Shown: positions 33,378 to 46,344, numbered from the stretch's first letter. The stretch is DNA of 64,000 nt from Ampullaceana balthica (GCA_944989445.1 CALYLW010000289.1:73984-137983); one strand, 5' to 3'. Notes: generated from the letters alone by a model not told the origin. Made by a program: numbers and translations.

Positions 33378-35895
33378 AAAATGTTAGAAATTGGGAGTGA
33401 ATAAGTTAGAAATGGGATTGTAGAAGTTAGAAATGGGATTTATGATGTTAGAAATGGGATTTAAGAAGTTAGAAATGGGATTCAAGAAGTTAGAAACGGG
33501 ATTGAAGAAGTTAGAAATGGGATTTAGAGAGAAGTTAGAAATGGGATTTAAGAAGTTAGAAATGGGATTGAAGAAGTTAGAAATGGGATTGAAGAAGTTA
33601 GAAATGGGATTGAAGAAGTTAGAAATGGGATTTAAGAAGTTAGAAATGGGATTGAAGAAGTTAGAAATGGGATTTAAGAAGTTAGAAATGGGATTGAAGA
33701 AGTTAGAAATGGGATTGAAGAAGTTAGAAATGGGATTGAAGAAGTTAGAAATGGGATTGAAGAAGTTAGAAATGGGATTGAAGAAGTTAGAAATGGGATT
33801 GAGAAGTTAGAAATGGGATTGAAGAAGTTAGAAATGGGATTTAAGAAGTTAGAAATGGGATTTAAGAAGTTAGAAATGGGATTGAAGAAGTTAGAAATGG
33901 GATTTAAGAAGTTAGAAATGGGATTTAAGAAGTTAGAAATGGGATTGAAGAAGTTAGAAATGGGATTGAAATGATGTTAGAAATGGGATTTAAGAAGTTA
34001 GAAATGGGATTCAAGAAGTTAGAAATGGGATTTAAGAGGTTAGAAATGGGATTGAAGAAGTTAGAAATGGGATTGAAGAAGTTAGAAATGGGATTTATGA
34101 TGTTAGAAATGGGATTTAAGAAGTTAGAAATGGGATTCAAGAAGTTAGAAATGGGATTGAAGAAGTTAGAAATGGGATTCAAGAAGTTAGAAATGGGATT
34201 GAAGAAGTTAGAAATGGGATTGAAGAAGTTAGAAATGGGATTTAAGAAGTTAGAAATGGGATTTATGATGTTAGAAATGGGATTTAAGAAGTTAGAAATG
34301 GGATTCAAGAAGTTAGAAATGGGATTTAAGAAGTTAGAAATGGGATTCAAGAAGTTAGAAATGGGATTGAAGAAGTTAGAAATTTGATTTAAGAAGTTAG
34401 AAATGGGATTTATGATGTTAGAAATGGGATTTAAGAAGTTAGAAATGGGATTCAAGAAGTTAGAAATGGGATTTAAGAGGTTAGAAATGGGATTGAAGAA
34501 GTTAGAAATGGGATTGAAGAAGTTAGAAATGGGATTTATGATGTTAGAAATGGGATTTAAGAAGTTAGAAATGGGATTCAAGAAGTTAGAAATGGGATTG
34601 AAGAAGTTAGAAATGGGATTCAAGAAGTTAGAAATGGGATTGAAGAAGTTAGAAATGGGATTTAAGAAGTTAGAAATGGGATTTATGATGTTAGAAATGG
34701 GATTTAAGAAGTTAGAAATGGGATTCAAGAAGTTAGAAATGGGATTTAAGAGGTTAGAAATGGGATTGAAGAAGTTAGAAATGGGATTGAAGAAGTTAGA
34801 AATGGGATTTATGATGTTAGAAATGGGATTTAAGAAGTTAGAAATGGGATTCAAGAAGTTAGAAATGGGATTTAAGAGGTTAGAAATGGGATTTAAGAAG
34901 TTAGAAATGGGATTTAAGAAGTTAGAAATGTGATTTAAGAAGTTAGAAATGGGATTCAAGAAGTTAGAAATGGGATTGAAGAAGTTAGAAATGGGATTTA
35001 AGAAGTTAGAAATGGGATTCAAGAAGTTAGAAATGGGATTTAAGAAGTTAGAAATGGGATTTATGATGTTAGAAATGGGATTTAAGAAGTTAGAAATGGG
35101 ATTCAAGAAGTTAGAAATGGGATTTAAGAGGTTAGAAATGGGATTGAAGAAGTTAGAAATGGGATTGAAGAAGTTAGAAATGGGATTTATGATGTTAGAA
35201 ATGGGATTTAAGAAGTTAGAAATGGGATTCAAGAAGTTAGAAATGGGATTGAAGAAGTTAGAAATGGGATTCAAGAAGTTAGAAATGGGATTGAAGAAGT
35301 TAGAAATGGGATTCAAGAAGTTAGAAATGGGATTTAAGAGGTTAGAAATGGGATTGAAGAAGTTAGAAATGGGATTGAAGAAGTTAGAAATGGGATTTAT
35401 GATGTTAGAAATGGGATTTAAGAAGTTAGAAATGGGATTCAAGAAGTTAGAAATGGGATTTAAGAGGTTAGAAATGGGATTTAAGAAGTTAGAAATGGGA
35501 TTTAAGAAGTTAGAAATGGGATTGAAGAAGTTAGAAATTGGGGATTGAAGAAGTTATAAATGGGATTGAAGAAGTTAGAATTGCGGATTGAAGAAGTTAG
35601 AAATGGGATTTAAGAGGTTAGAAATGGGATTGAAGAAGTTAGAAATGGGATTGAAGAAGCTAGAAATGGGATTTAAGAAGTTAGAAATGGGATTCAAGAA
35701 GCTAGAAATGTGATTTAAGAAGTTAGAAATGGGATTCAAGAAGTTAGAAATGGGATTTAAGAGGTTAGAAATGGGATTTAAGAGGTTAGAAATGGGATTC
35801 AAGAAGTTAGAATTGGTTATTGAGGAAGTTACAAATTGGAAAGGAAGAAGATTAAATATGGTGGGGATGGTTACTGAAGGTGCTAGAAATTGGGA
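33378..35895. repeat. 2.5-kb, 21-bp minisatellite with higher-order structure
   Basis: About 118 units of aagttagaaatgggattgaa plus g. Four main unit types differ at gga-ttt/ttg/ttc-aag and at aag/agg/atgatg. The distinctive tttatgatg unit recurs about every 6, 7 or 8 units (126-168 bp), and blocks of neighbouring units reappear in the same order, so multi-unit segments have been copied. Right of about 35530 it becomes degenerate. The plus strand can be read as seven-residue repeats with the core LEMGFKK and the minus strand as NPISNFL. The minus frame is open for 505 codons (33925-35442). Simultaneous opening of both strands is what a stop-free 21-bp unit gives. Confidence 0.97.
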
Positions 35896-36263
35896 AAGAT
35901 GATGGTAGGCTGGTAACTGACGAATCAAATAAAGATAGTCTTTTGGTTTCTAAAATATGGCGCTTGAAATTTTTGTAGCAAATGAAATACTTTTAGTTAA
36001 AAGTGTAATACTTAAAAAACTTGAAATTTATGCTCAGTAATTATTGCTAATTTAGAAAAGAGAGGTGAGGAATTTTTTAATTTATTAGCTCAGGAAAAAA
36101 TGTTGATAAAGAGGTCGAGAAAGTAAAATAAAGGATTTCGAAAGTTTAAAAATATTGCTAGGTTTTAGAAGGATTTTCCGGTTGTACGCTAATGATAGGA
36201 AAGAATGCATTGTGCAGTAAATCTAATTCTGTGCTAAATTGGAGAAATGACATCAACAACTAG
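35896..36263. other. AT-rich spacer between two large arrays
   Basis: About 370 bp of unique AT-rich DNA with a few decayed ttagaaa words from the left array. No gene was seen. Confidence 0.35.
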
Positions 36264-38469
36264 CACTAGAACTACTCTAGGATGTCAAGACTAGAACTAC
36301 TCTAGGATGTCAGGACTAGAACTACACTAGGATGTCTGGACTAGAACTACTCTAGGATGTCAGGACTAGAACTACTCTAGAATGTCAAGACTAGAACTAC
36401 TCTAGGATGTCAGGACTAGAACTACTCTAGGATGTCTGGACTAGAACTACTCTATGATGTCTGGACTAGAACTACTCTATGATGTCAGGACTAGAACTAC
36501 TCTATGATGTCTGGACTAGAACTACTCTATGATGTCTGGACTAGAACTACTCTAGGATGTCTGGACTAGAACTACTCTATGATGTCTGGACTAGAACTAC
36601 TCTATGATGTCAGGACTCGAACTACTATATGATGTCAGGACTAGAACTACTCTATGATGTCTGGACTAGAACTACTCTATGATGTCTGGACTAGAACTAC
36701 TCTAGGATGTCAGGACTAGAACTACTCTAGGATGTCAGGACTAGAACTACTCTATGATGTCAGGACTAGAACTACTCTATCATGTCTGGACTAGAACTAC
36801 TATATGATGTCTGGACTAGAACTACTCTAGGATGTCTGGACTAGAACTATTCTATGATGTCTGGACTAGAACTACTCTATGATGTCAGGCCTCGAACTAC
36901 TATATGATGTCAGGACTAGAACTACTCTATGATGTCTGGACTAGAACTACTCTATGATGTCTGGACTAGAACTACTCTAGGATGTCAGGACTAGAACTAC
37001 TCTATGATGTCAGGCCTCGAACTACTATATGATGTCAGGCTAGAACTACTCTATGATGTCTGGACTAGAACTACTCTATGATGTCTGGACTAGAACTACT
37101 CTAGGATGTCAGGACTAGAACTACTCTAGGATGTCTGGACTAGAACTACTCTATGATGTCAGGCCTCGAACTACTATATGATGTCAGGACTAGAACTACT
37201 CTATGATGTCTGGACTAGAACTACTCTATGATGTCTGGACTAGAACTACTCTATGATGTCTGGACTAGAACTACTCTATGATGTCTGGACTAGAACTACT
37301 CTATGATGTCTGGACTAGAACTACTCTATGATGTCAGGCTAGAACTACTCTATGATGTCAGGACTAGAACTACTCTATGATGTCTGGACTAGAACTACTC
37401 TATGATGTCTGGACTAGAACTACTCTATGATGTCTGGACTAGAACTACTCTATGATGTCTGGACTAGAACTACTCTATGATGTCAGGACTAGAACTACTC
37501 TATGATGTCTGGACTAGAACTACTCTATGATGTCAGGACTAGAACTACTCTATGATGTCTGGACTAGAACTACTCTATGATGTCAGGACTAGAACTACTC
37601 TATGATGTCTGGACTAGAACTACTCTATGATGTCTGGACTAGAACTACTCTATGATGTCAGGACTAGAACTACTCTATGATGTCTGGACTAGAACTACTC
37701 TATGATGTCTGGACTAGAACTACTCTATGATGTCTGGACTAGAACTACTCTAGATGTCAGGACTAGAACTACTCTATGATGTCAGGACTAGAACTACTCT
37801 ATGATGTCTGGACTAGAACTACTCTATGATGTCAGGACTAGAACTACTCTACGATGTCAGGACTAGAACTACTCTAGGATGTCAGGACTAGAACTACTCT
37901 AGGATGTCAGGACTAGAACTACTCTAGGATGTCAGGACTAGAACTACTCTAGAATGTCAGGACTAGAACGACTCTAGGATGTCAGGACTAGAATTACTCT
38001 AGGATGTCAGGACTAGAACTACTCTAGGATGTCAGGCCTATAACTACTCTAGGATGTCAGGACTAGAACTACTCTAGGATGTCAGGACTAGAACTACTCT
38101 AGGATGTCAGGACTAGAACTACTCTAGGATGTCAGGACTAGAACTACTCTAGGATGTCAGGACTAGAACTACTCTAGGATGTCAGGACTAGAACTACTCT
38201 AGGATGTCAGGACTAGAACTACTCTAGGATGTCAGGACTAGAACTACTCTAGGATGTCAGGACTAGAACTGCTCTAGGATGTCAGGCCTAGAACTACTCT
38301 AGGATGTCAGGACTAGAACTACTCTAGGATGTCAGGACTAGAACTACTCTAGGATGTCAGGTCTATAACTACTCTAGGATGTCGGGCCTAGAACTACTCT
38401 AGAATGTCTGGACTAGAACTACTCTAGGATGTCAGGACTAGAAATACTCTAGGATGTCTGGACTAGAAC
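36264..38469. repeat. 2.2-kb, 25-bp minisatellite with two domains
   Basis: About 88 units of gactagaactactctaggat plus gtcag. The left two thirds mix tatgatgtctg and taggatgtcag units, with recurring groups such as ggcctcgaactactatatg. From about 37840 nearly all units are taggatgtcag. Occasional 24- and 23-bp units mark deletions. Stops (TAG) occur in each frame, so there is no long open frame. CTAG occurs up to twice per unit. Confidence 0.97.
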
Positions 38470-40159
38470 AGCTGGTATTTAAAGTTTTAACCTGAAGCAT
38501 TGCACAAATGGAAAAGGTCGATGGCATTGCGAGTAGTTTGTTACTTAAGTCTATTATTAATGATTCAATGAGCTGTTCTATATCTATCATTTAACGAAGA
38601 CAAGATCCAGTTATTGAATGTGATCCAATCAGTGAATGAGGATATGATCTAATAATTTATTGAGGAAGTGATCATATGATTCAGTAATGAGGTTATTATA
38701 GACTGGCATCTGGATAATTTCCGCCCTTTTCATTTAATGATGATTGGGCAGATCCTTTAGCTGAAAGTGAGCTCAGCCAGATATGACGGTTTTTAGTGGA
38801 TAATTGGGGGCACGGATTAAGGAAGATTACTAGAGGGATTAAAGTGTCACTGAACTATATTGATATTTTTAAAACCCATTTTTACGTATCAGATGAATTG
38901 GATCAATTTTTTCTAAATTCTTTCAAACAGATTGTAATATCTCTTAAGAAATAGTAAGATGATCAGAAAGAGGATAAGAGACATACATTGAGCGAGAGAA
39001 AGAGATGATAAAGAGAAGGAAGAAAGAAACAGCAAAAGGTTAAATATTTGGCCCCAACAAGTCCAGTTTGGCTGTTGGCTGTTTACTGTTGACCAAGCAC
39101 GCGCCCCGGAAACCGAGTGGCGCGAGTCAGTGGTTAATTGAGCAAACACCGAGGAAACATTCACTATTATCGGAGGGCTGTCGTACGTGGAGATACAATC
39201 ACAGTAGACATGAATGAAAGCCACTTGCCGTGACCGTCCAAAAATCAATGCCATGATTGTAAAGGTAACACATGGACGGCCAGGGTGTTTTACGGATGTA
39301 AACAAAGGTCAACAATTTTCCCGTCGACAGCAGACGGCAAAATTATTTCCGAATTCAAGGACAAGAGATTTCGAGCCTCGATAGCTTGGATCTAACGGAT
39401 CGTCAGGGCTTTGAGTACAGACTAGGAGATAAGAGGACTGTATACCAAACGATGAGGTGGCGAGGATTTAAAAGTGTTTGGAAGAAATGAGTGATGGTTG
39501 GGACAGAAGTGAGAGAAGAAAAAAACTTTTTCGTGGTAATGCGAAGCAGAAATAAGGGAGCAGATGAAGGGAGGCAGAAAGAGATCGATATATAAAAGAG
39601 AGAAATGAGAAAGGAATTGAAGAGAGAGAATGTGTGAGGGAAGAGAGAACGAAAACTCAGGATAGAAGGATGATGGAGAACCATTTCGAGACACTGATTA
39701 AGTTAAAGGGGAATGAGAGAATTTGTTGGGTTGTAACTTGATTGGCAGACCGGCCAGATCACAGCGAGATTGACTTTAAATCGACCTTTTCTTCCATTGC
39801 GATCAAGGCGTTTATGTTGACTCAAGGACACCGCTCCAGTGTTAGACAATATCGTCTAGCCTGGAATGAAATGGGGACGTCATCATGTCTCAAACAAACT
39901 AGTGTTTAGGTCAATATCCAGATGAATGTCCATTGGCGTGGCGCTCTTTGATTCACCTGCACCAAAGTTATGGGAAGCAGTCTTCATAAATCATTGAGGC
40001 AGCATGAACAAAGATTTAAAAAAAATAAATGTGAAGAATAGTTTGAAATTTTTAGCGAGATTCTGAATATGGGAGTACAACAAGCATGCTGGATTATCAT
40101 GAACAATTGGAGCTATACAAGAAACCATCGCCAAACATCGATAGTCTATCGTCTACACT
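38470..40159. other. Unique DNA with purine-rich tracts
   Basis: Bases 38940-39045 and 39475-39720 are strongly purine-rich on the plus strand (agaaagagatgataaagaga style). This generates serine- and phenylalanine-rich frames on the minus strand that I discount. Bases 39060-39340 are GC-balanced. No exon was recognised. Confidence 0.3.
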
Positions 40160-40399
40160 CAGGGATCTCCAAACTACGGCCCGCGGGCATCATCTGGCCC
40201 GCGAGGCCCTCTCAGCCGGCCCACTGGAGACCTTTTAATATCCACAAAACAATAAAACAAAAAAAAACACACAAAGAAAACCACTATTTTTACCTGTAAT
40301 TTAAGACAAAACTGTTGTAGTTCGCGCCCCCCCACACACACAACACTGCTGTTTTGACAGTTAATGCCGCCCTCCGGCAGAAAAGTTAGGAGACCCCTG
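40160..40399. mobile_element. hAT-type MITE
   Basis: The inverted ends cagggatctccaaact and (right end read backwards) caggggtctcctaact bound 240 bp. The subterminal region is rich in cggcccgcggg and ctggcccgcgaggcc, as in many hAT elements. The flanks show tctacact on the left and (g)cctacaca on the right, an imperfect 8-bp duplication agreeing at six positions if one base was added. There is no coding. Confidence 0.7.
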
Positions 40400-41736
40400 G
40401 CCTACACAAATAAATACAATATGTTTCTATAACAAAATGTATATAAATCAAACTCTTTTGAAATTGTCTGTTCGTAAACGAAGGCGTTAAGCCGATACTT
40501 TTATTGTCTTGTGATTTTGACCACGTTTTAACTCACCCATTCTTTTTTATTTTCTAATTACACTCGCTGAACGAAGTCGGTTCCCTTTATATCGGGAGCG
40601 TCGCCTACTGTGAGAACCGCTGCCCTTACCACTGCCTTACAGTGGCGTGCCCCCATGATTGATGGCCGGATTTCATTGACTTTTTGTTTGTTTCGTGGCC
40701 CGGAGTTAAGGGCTGACGGGAAAATTTGCATTAACCGGAAATATCAAGTGACTATGTATTATGGGTATCAATTTCCCGGCGCTTTTTAATGGTCAATGGT
40801 CTCATCGATTTTCAAAATATGAATGGAGACCAGGTGGTTGATTTATGCAAGGAGGTGGGTCTTGGAGGTAGGTGGGGATGGTGGGTCGGAGAGTTCAGTG
40901 GGGAATGTGGGACGTGGAGGTGGGTCGGGCAAGTGGGACGGGGATTAGAGTGTTGCAAGTAGGCCGTGGAGTTATGTGAGGATCAAGAAAGTAGCTCATT
41001 GGGTGTTAGAGTGTAGGTCAGTTCAATGGGTCAGTGTGGTGGTTGAAAGTGTAGGTCATTTAAGTGGGCTCGGAGAGTGTTGTGGATTGATTGATTGTTT
41101 AAAGGAAGGTGGGGTTGAGAGTAGGGTCAGGGAAATGGGTCAGCATGGTTGTGATGAACTGTATGAAATGCTGTAGGAAATTTATCTGAGAGATTGCTCG
41201 AGGGCGTGTGACTTTTATCACACACACACTTTAACGGCGCCACATCGTAGCCATCAATTCGCCGCCGCCATTTAGCAGCATCCGCGTTGCCGTCGCCGTT
41301 TTAATCAACTGCCTTCTTGAGATTTCACCTTCTCGGCAACAGAAACTGTTTGGCTACAAAAATGATGTGTACAATTCAAGAGGTATTTAAAATGATTGTG
41401 AAAAATTCAAGACGGAATGTAACAGAGCCTTGATTTTAAGAACCCCGAATTTAGAAAAAAAAACACGTTTATTAGCCGAACTTTTACGTTTTTTTTTAAA
41501 AAAAAGAAAAACAAATATCATATGCAGGGTGCATGGCATTTTACGTTGTGTATAACAAACACAATCTAACATAATTACCGAATACTGTCACCCTAATCAC
41601 GCACTCAAAGAAAGAAAGTGGCCATGCAAGGCCAGCCGCACTGCCGAGCGTTACAACATGATGTCTGAAGCTTACAGCTCAGTTCCCGTTAATCAGGGGT
41701 TACATCGATACCAGGTCTTACAGTAACTCGTGCACA
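40400..41736. other. Unique DNA with G-rich repeats
   Basis: Bases 40630-40800 are GC-balanced with atgattgatgg (a Hox/Pbx-like word). Bases 40845-40960 are degenerate G-rich repeats (ggaggtgggtcgg and similar) able to form quadruplexes. Bases 41230-41345 are rich in gccgcc/gccgtc words. No coding exon was recognised. Confidence 0.3.
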
Positions 41737-42964
41737 CCACCAACACCCACAAACAGTCGAAGAATGTCTGAAAACTCTACTCTCGGACCCACCAACTGTC
41801 ACAAACAAATAGTCGAAGAATGTCTGAAAACTCTACTCTCGGACCCACCAACTGTCACAAACAAACAGTCGAAGAATGTCTGAAAACTCTACTCTCGGAC
41901 CCGCCAACTGTCACAAACAAACAGTCGAAGAATGTCTGAAAACTCTACTCTCGGACCCGCCAACTGTCACAAACAAACAGTCGAAGAATGTCTGAAAACT
42001 CTACTCTCGGACCCGCCAACTGTCACAAACAAACAGTCGAAGAATGTCTGAAAACTCTACTCTCGGACCCACCAACTGTCACAAACAAACAGTCGAAGAA
42101 TGTCTGAAAACTCTACTCTCGGACCCGCCAACTGTCACAAACAAACAGTCGAAGAATGTCTGAAAACTCTACTCTCGGACCCACCAACTGTCACAAACAA
42201 ACAGTCGAAGAATGTCTGAAAACTCCACTCTCGGACCCGCCAACTGTCACGAACAAACAGTCGAAGAATGTCTGAAAACTCTACTCTCGGACCCGCCAAC
42301 TGTCACAAACAAACAGTCGAAGAATGTCTGAAAACTCTACTCTCGGACCCGCCAACTGTCACAAACAAACAGTCGAAGAATGTCTGAAAACTCTACTCTC
42401 GGACCCACCAACTGTCACAAACAAACAGTCGAAGAATGTCTGAAAACTCCACTCTCGGACCCACCAACTGTCACAAACAAATATTCGAAGAATGTCTGAA
42501 AACTCTACTCTCGGACCCACCAACTGTCACAAACAAATAGTCGAAGAATGTCTGAAAACTCCACTCTCGGACCCACCAACTGTCACAAACAAATAGTCGA
42601 AGAATGTCTGAAAACTCTACTCTCGGACCCACCAACTGTCACAAACAAATAGTCGAAGTATGTCTGAAAACTCTACTCTCGGACCCACCAACTGTCACAA
42701 ACAAACAGTCGAAGAATGTCTGAAAACTCCACTCTCGGACCCACCAACTGTCACAAACAAACAGTCGAAGAATGTCTGAAAACTCTACTCTCGGACCCGC
42801 CAACTGTCACAAACAAACAGTCGAAGAATGTCTGAAAACTCTACTCTCGGACCCGCCAACTGTCACAAACAAACAGTCGAAGAATGTCTGAAAACTCTAC
42901 TCTCGGACCCGCCAACTGTCACGAACAAACAGTCGAAGAATGTCTGCAAGCTCAACTATCGGAC
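41737..42964. repeat. 56-bp minisatellite, 22 copies
   Basis: The unit is ctctcggacccgccaactgt plus cacaaacaaacagtcgaaga plus atgtctgaaaactcta. Variation is confined to a few positions (cccacc/cccgcc, aacag/aatag, ctcta/ctcca), so linked variants could be used to trace block duplications. The array ends in a diverged unit before a C9 run. Confidence 0.97.
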
Positions 42965-43449
42965 AGCTCACCCCCCCCCCGCGGGGCCTCTGTCCGTTCC
43001 TGTAATCTGACAGTCGCTAATAAAAATGGGGTCAGAAATGGACAGGATGGAAATTGACATTGACAGAATCACACGCTGTCTCAGCTCAGGCGAATTGACG
43101 GATTTCTTTCTTTTCGTTAGGATTGGGGTGGTGATATGAGTGGGGGCAGGCCAACTGGGGTGCCCGGCAGCAACTTCTGACCATCAGCTGTATTCATTTC
43201 GATGGACGCCAAGTCCAAATTAGACTGAATGGCTATCGTGTGTTTAGGCCCAGTGACCTCATAATGATGTATCTTTTCAGTGAGTCTCACATGAGGCTAA
43301 TACCAAGGCTCCTTTAACTTTAAACGATTTTAAATTTGTGAAATCCCCAAAAGATGATACTATTAAGAATGACAATGTTTTTATCAAGCTATCATGACGA
43401 CTGAGTGCGAGGTGCCGACTATGCAGTGACGTCATTTATTATTACAATA
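42965..43449. other. Unique DNA, nothing recognised
   Basis: GC-balanced at 43010-43270, then AT-rich. TGACGTCA at 43427-43434 lies just outside the neighbouring Helitron. Confidence 0.3.
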
Positions 43450-43985
43450 CTAGTAAAAAATGACGGAAGTTTTCAAAATAAATACACATCAGATTAAAAA
43501 AAAACAACCCGTAAAAAACCAAGTTTTTGACTATAAATCCTTTACGTATGAGACGTAACTAAAAGAATGTTCATTATAACACGCAGCGCAAGACCATCCA
43601 AAAATACAAAATTGCAGTTGTGTCGTAAAACGTGTTTAATATAATGCGCACCGATCAGGAATAGGTTTTATAAAAAGTGTAGTCAGTAAAATACCCACCT
43701 TATTGCGCGACAGAAAGGTTGTTCAATATAATACGCACCGCGACGCTCTATCTCAAAAAATAGCATGATACATAGGAATAAATAAAATAATCTAAAAAAT
43801 CAATAATTTAATTACGGTACATGCGATCGATCTGAAATTTTGATACATTGTTTTTATCATCGGTACGAAACTGCCTGCAAAATTTCAGCTCGCTATCTTG
43901 CGAGCAAGTGGGTTAAAAATCGATCAAAAGTTTTGGCGACAAGCAAGCAAGGTCGGCCGCAGACACCACGAGTTAATATAAAGGA
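43450..43985 (-). mobile_element. Non-autonomous Helitron, both ends
   Basis: On the minus strand it starts TCCTTTATATTAACTCGTGG at 43985 after an A, and ends at 43450 with gaaaacttccgtcattttt then taCTAG before a T. The 3-prime part equals that of the element at 26300-27180, but the second arm of the hairpin is missing. The interior shares blocks with 30752-31200 (for example tgagctgaaattttgcaggc, read on the minus strand). It is 536 bp and non-coding. Confidence 0.68.
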
Positions 43986-44029
43986 TTTAAAAAATACCGT
44001 AAGGCAGAACTTTCATTTATTTTATTCAT

Positions 44030-44190
44030 TTATTTCCCTATTGAACAATTTGAACGTTCGAAAAGAGTTATTTTTTGGTGCAGTAATTGTAATTTGGTGC
44101 GCTGCTTTCTAAAATTAGTAGCGTCACGGACAGGGCAGACTGGACAGACGAGACGCGACATACATTGCAAATTATGTATATTGTATTGCT
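44030..44190 (-). mobile_element. Helitron fragment related to 26300-27180
   Basis: Read on the minus strand, ctactaattttagaaagcag, then ccaaattac and actgcaccaaa, and upstream tttgcaat, match the interior of the Helitron at about 26755-26835. It lies just beyond the end of the 43450-43985 element, so two family members are side by side or one is nested in the other. Confidence 0.6.
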
Positions 44191-45297
44191 GGTAAAATGT
44201 TCAGAGAATTTACCCCAAAACTTTAGGACGTAGATTTCGTTTGAACGTTTCTAAAATATGTTTATCCGAGGATTGATCACTAAACACCATACCCCAGTTT
44301 TATAAATTCATCCTAGACTTATCTCTAGAATATCCTTGTTTTTGGAAGGTCCGTTGTTTTCATCGTATTTAACGACATTACATAGTTGTGACATCATAGA
44401 ATTCATTTTAACCGAATGAACGATTACTTTTCCTCTTTATCTATACATATTTTACAAATCGTTCAAATAAATAGGGTATTCGACTACCTAAATAAAATGG
44501 TATTCCCTACTATGACACTTGTAGTAATTAGCAGTGGATTGCATAAAGTTCTCCATGTAAAGCATTTCAAGATATAAATAGAAGCGTGTATTTATAAAAG
44601 GGTTTTTGGGGGAATGGGGGAGATGGCTTTCTTACTCCAATGTAAATAATTGTACTGCCTGCCTACGCCTCTGCGCGTGTGTATGTGTGTTTGTGTATGT
44701 GTGTTTATGAGTGTGTGGGGTGGGGGTGAGTGGGGGGGGGGCAGGAATCTAAGTGGTGGAGCTCCCGAGATGATAGCTCTGTTTTTCCAGGCATGTTTTC
44801 CTCGCCAGCAATTAATAACATTGGCCAAGCTGCCGTTAGGATGGCCATTGACAGATCCACAAAAACTGACCCTCGCCATCGGGGTCTTGCGTCGCCTCGA
44901 ATGAGATGATTTTAGGCTGACGTTTTGTGGCCAGGACGTCATCAGAGAAGGCACGAGATGCCGGGGCTCGTTTCTCGTCTTTTTCAAATTGACATTTTTA
45001 TTTTTAAACTGAGGAAATGTTGGGTGAAGGGGGTGGGGGTGGGGGTGGGAGAGGTAAGGGGAGCACAAGCCATTAGAATACAGGCATAAAAACAAGGCGA
45101 TCACATAGATATACATAAATAAAGATATAGCAGATATACATGGTGATAGATACAGACTGGGAGACACACAGACAAACATCCATGCAGACGAATATTCAGC
45201 CTGAGAGATAGACACACATACATTCACATAGCTTTCGAGACGGACATACACATCAGAATAAGAAACAAACAGATAATTATCCACACATTCATTAATC
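44191..45297. other. Unique DNA with a GC-balanced island
   Basis: AT-rich to 44640; a GT-rich and G-rich patch at 44675-44750; then 44755-44990, a GC-balanced non-repetitive stretch (for example attggccaagctgccgttag) that could be conserved or exonic. The minus-strand frame of 254 codons at 44592-45356 runs through repeats and low-complexity DNA and is not credible. Confidence 0.3.
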
Positions 45298-45592
45298 CTT
45301 AGAGACACACAAACATGCATACACATAGACTTAGAGACACACAAACATGTATACACATAGACTTAGAGACACACAAACATGTATACACATAGACTTAGAG
45401 ACACACAAACATGTATACACATAGACTTAGAGACACACAAACATGTATACACATAGACTTAGAGACACACAAACATGTATACACATAGACTTAGAGACAC
45501 ACAAACATACCCCCACATACATTTAGAGACACACAAACATACACCCACATACATTTAGCCACACCCAAACATACCCCCACATAGACTATGAG
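45298..45592. repeat. 32-bp minisatellite, about 9 copies
   Basis: The unit is acttagagacacacaaacat plus gtatacacatag. The first seven are nearly perfect; the last two or three change to acccccacatac. Outlying relatives (gagacacacagacaaacatc) begin near 45160. Confidence 0.94.
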
Positions 45593-46344
45593 ACGGCAAA
45601 GAGTAAATGTGGACGATGCGTGTGGAGAGTTGCGTCTTCGGAAATAGGGCCATAAAGGGTAGGGGGGGGCAGGCTCTTAAAAAAATTTGTTGCAAAGGAA
45701 TCCAAGCTAGAAATAAAGGAGATACGAAAAGAAAGTAATAAATAAACAAAAAGAATTGGAGCTAAGGGAGGAGATAGAGAGTGACAGAAAGAAAGAATGA
45801 TAGGGAGAAAGAAAAAAGAGGGAGTGAAATTGAACGGAAAAAGGTTCAAAGAAAAGAGTTGGAATTTTTTTTTCAAGTTAGACGGAGAAAGAATGCAGTG
45901 ATAGGGAGGTGGTTTGGGGGGGTGGGTGGGGGGGTAATGAGAGAAATAGAGTGTCCGAGATTATTTCAGACTAGGGGAGTAAAGGAAGAAGGGGAGAGAG
46001 GAATTGAGTGGTAAAGAAAAGTGAAGGAGAGAGATAGGGAGGGAGGTGACAACATATTTAAAATATAAAAAGTTGGAAATCTTCCAGAAGAGGGTAACAA
46101 AAACTGTGAGGTAAATAAAATGTGGCTGAAGGCTGAGAGATGGACAGAGTGTGAGAGAGAAAGAAGGAAAGTAAACCCAAAAAAAATTCGACACAGAGAA
46201 AATGGAGGAGAAATAAACACAACAAAAACATGAAGTGAAAGTCGGATGATGATGGACAGTTTTGGAAGGGAAAGAAAAGATGAAAAATCTGATTGAAAGA
46301 GGAGGTTACAGGACATATTGGACTTTGAAGGGATATGAGAGGAA
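45593..46344. other. Purine-rich DNA
   Basis: The plus strand is mostly A and G from about 45760 to 46340 (gagaaagaaaaaagaggg style) with a G-run at 45905-45935. Minus-strand frames of up to 205 codons here reflect pyrimidine bias. No gene was recognised. Confidence 0.35.

Noticed and set aside
33925..35442. 505-codon minus-strand frame with NPISNFL repeats as a gene
   Set aside because: It coincides with a 21-bp tandem array that is open on both strands. There is no unique N- or C-terminal sequence and no sign of a real start.
36264..38469. CRISPR-like array of 25-bp repeats
   Set aside because: There are no spacers; variants of one unit follow directly on each other.
40619..40640. Another hAT end (cagtggcgtgccccc)
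   Set aside because: No partner end; the match is too short to claim.
41737..42964. CRISPR-like array (regular 56-bp repeats)
   Set aside because: Units are contiguous with no unique spacers, and the genome looks animal. It is a minisatellite.
44592..45356. 254-codon minus-strand protein with membrane-like N-terminus
   Set aside because: Its N-terminal half is read from the diverged edge of a 32-bp repeat and from CA- and C-rich runs. No family resemblance was found.
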